Part shown: positions 4,631 through 5,097 of the stretch, in pieces | Position numbering within the stretch: position 1 is the first letter of the stretch | How the letters are laid out: every line of letters begins with the position of its first letter | NCBI GenBank assembly: GCA_027456925.1 | Contig: DAIDTZ010000404.1 | Coordinates: 1 to 5,097, forward strand | DNA: 5,097 nt | From: Nitrospirota bacterium | GTDB taxonomy: Bacteria > Nitrospirota > UBA9217 | Direction: 5' to 3' | Program-made: the position numbers and the translations under genes | Notes under the pieces: model-generated | What the model was told of the DNA's origin: nothing | Databases searched by the model: none | The model's input: only the letters and a program-made list of their open reading frames with translations

Positions 4631-5097
4631 TTAAAACCGATAGCTGTACATGACCTGCGCGTTGTTCTGGCTGTGATTTACGGTCACGCTCTGACCATTG
4701 GTCGCCTTGACTTCAGGCGCATAAGTAAACGAAGCATCTACGCTCGATGCCTTGCTGATCATATAGCCCGCGCCCACCGTTACATGGGTCTCTTCGATCG
4801 CTGGGAACAGCGGATTCAGGTATGTGTCCGGGATTGGGTTATTGGTGATATTCAAACCAGCGCGCAATGTCCATTCGGGGCTTACCATGTAGCCAGCGCC
4901 CAATTCGAACACCGTCTGATCCTTCCAGTTCTGAGGCATCGCAAAATTTATGCTCGCATTCGCACCACTAACCGTCCCATCATAAGTCATTTTGAAATTC
5001 TTCATTACACCACTCCAGTTAATCTGCTTGATGTCGAACACAACCATGAGTTCTTTGGTGGCATTCCACGACACGCCGACAGCATAAGTCTCTGGCC
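4631..5097 (-). CDS. FadL/OmpP1-family outer-membrane protein, C-terminal part
   Basis: The last 154 residues of an outer-membrane beta-barrel of the FadL/toluene-transporter family (Pfam Toluene_X), which passes long-chain fatty acids or other hydrophobic compounds across the outer membrane. The gene begins beyond the right edge; the first full codons in the window read PETYAVGVSWNATKELMVV. Alternating polar and hydrophobic strands are visible throughout, with family-typical stretches MPQNWKDQTVFELGAGYMV and NPIPDTYLNPLFPAI. The chain ends in YSYRF, with the terminal aromatic residue that marks barrels for BAM-dependent assembly. An in-frame GTG at 5074 should not be mistaken for the start, because the open frame and family similarity run past it. 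A strong terminator follows the stop. The ligand cannot be read from this part, so fatty-acid and hydrocarbon transport remain equally possible. Confidence 0.88.
   Translation of the reverse strand, partial: PETYAVGVSWNATKELMVVFDIKQINWSGVMKNFKMTYDGTVSGANASINFAMPQNWKDQTVFELGAGYMVSPEWTLRAGLNITNNPIPDTYLNPLFPAIEETHVTVGAGYMISKASSVDASFTYAPEVKATNGQSVTVNHSQNNAQVMYSYRF

Noticed and set aside
4602..4641. Direct repeat of AAACCGAT at about 4606 and 4635
   Set aside because: Only eight bases, one copy inside a coding end and one in the spacer, with no further structure; expected by chance.

Overview
The window looks like chromosomal DNA from a Gram-negative bacterium of middling G+C. It carries nucleotide-sugar genes for surface polysaccharide, a heptosyltransferase-type glycosyltransferase, a FadL-type outer-membrane beta-barrel and a Tat translocase subunit. 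The TatA sequence and the dispersed palindromic repeat feel most like Desulfobacterota (former Deltaproteobacteria) or Nitrospirota, but that placement is an impression from sequence style, not a demonstrated match.

Left third (1-2167), minus strand: a compact rfbF-rfbG-rfbH operon. RfbF makes CDP-glucose from glucose-1-phosphate and CTP, RfbG dehydrates it to CDP-4-keto-6-deoxyglucose, and RfbH (only its N-terminus is inside the window) starts the 3-deoxygenation that leads to CDP-3,6-dideoxyhexoses such as paratose, abequose, tyvelose or ascarylose. Promoter elements lie at 2124-2167, and a perfect 14-bp palindrome sits in the rfbF leader.

Middle (2298-3413), plus strand: a small two-helix membrane protein of unknown role followed 24 bp later by tatA, then an intergenic stretch holding two inverted copies of a REP-like palindrome, then an unrecognised soluble protein of 149 residues with a good ribosome binding site and a plausible promoter.

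Right part (3439-5097), minus strand: a GT9-family heptosyltransferase gene that is full length and in one frame but is interrupted by a single in-frame TAA at codon 131. It has its own well-formed promoter and a very short leader. Upstream of it is the C-terminal end of a FadL/OmpP1-family outer-membrane protein, closed by a clear intrinsic terminator.

I see no evidence for a previously undescribed multi-gene system. The most notable points are the broken (or split) glycosyltransferase gene, the palindrome in the rfbF leader, the REP-like pair, and the two unrecognised small genes. No gene-free stretch exceeds 300 bases, and I found no tRNA, rRNA, CRISPR array or intact insertion sequence.
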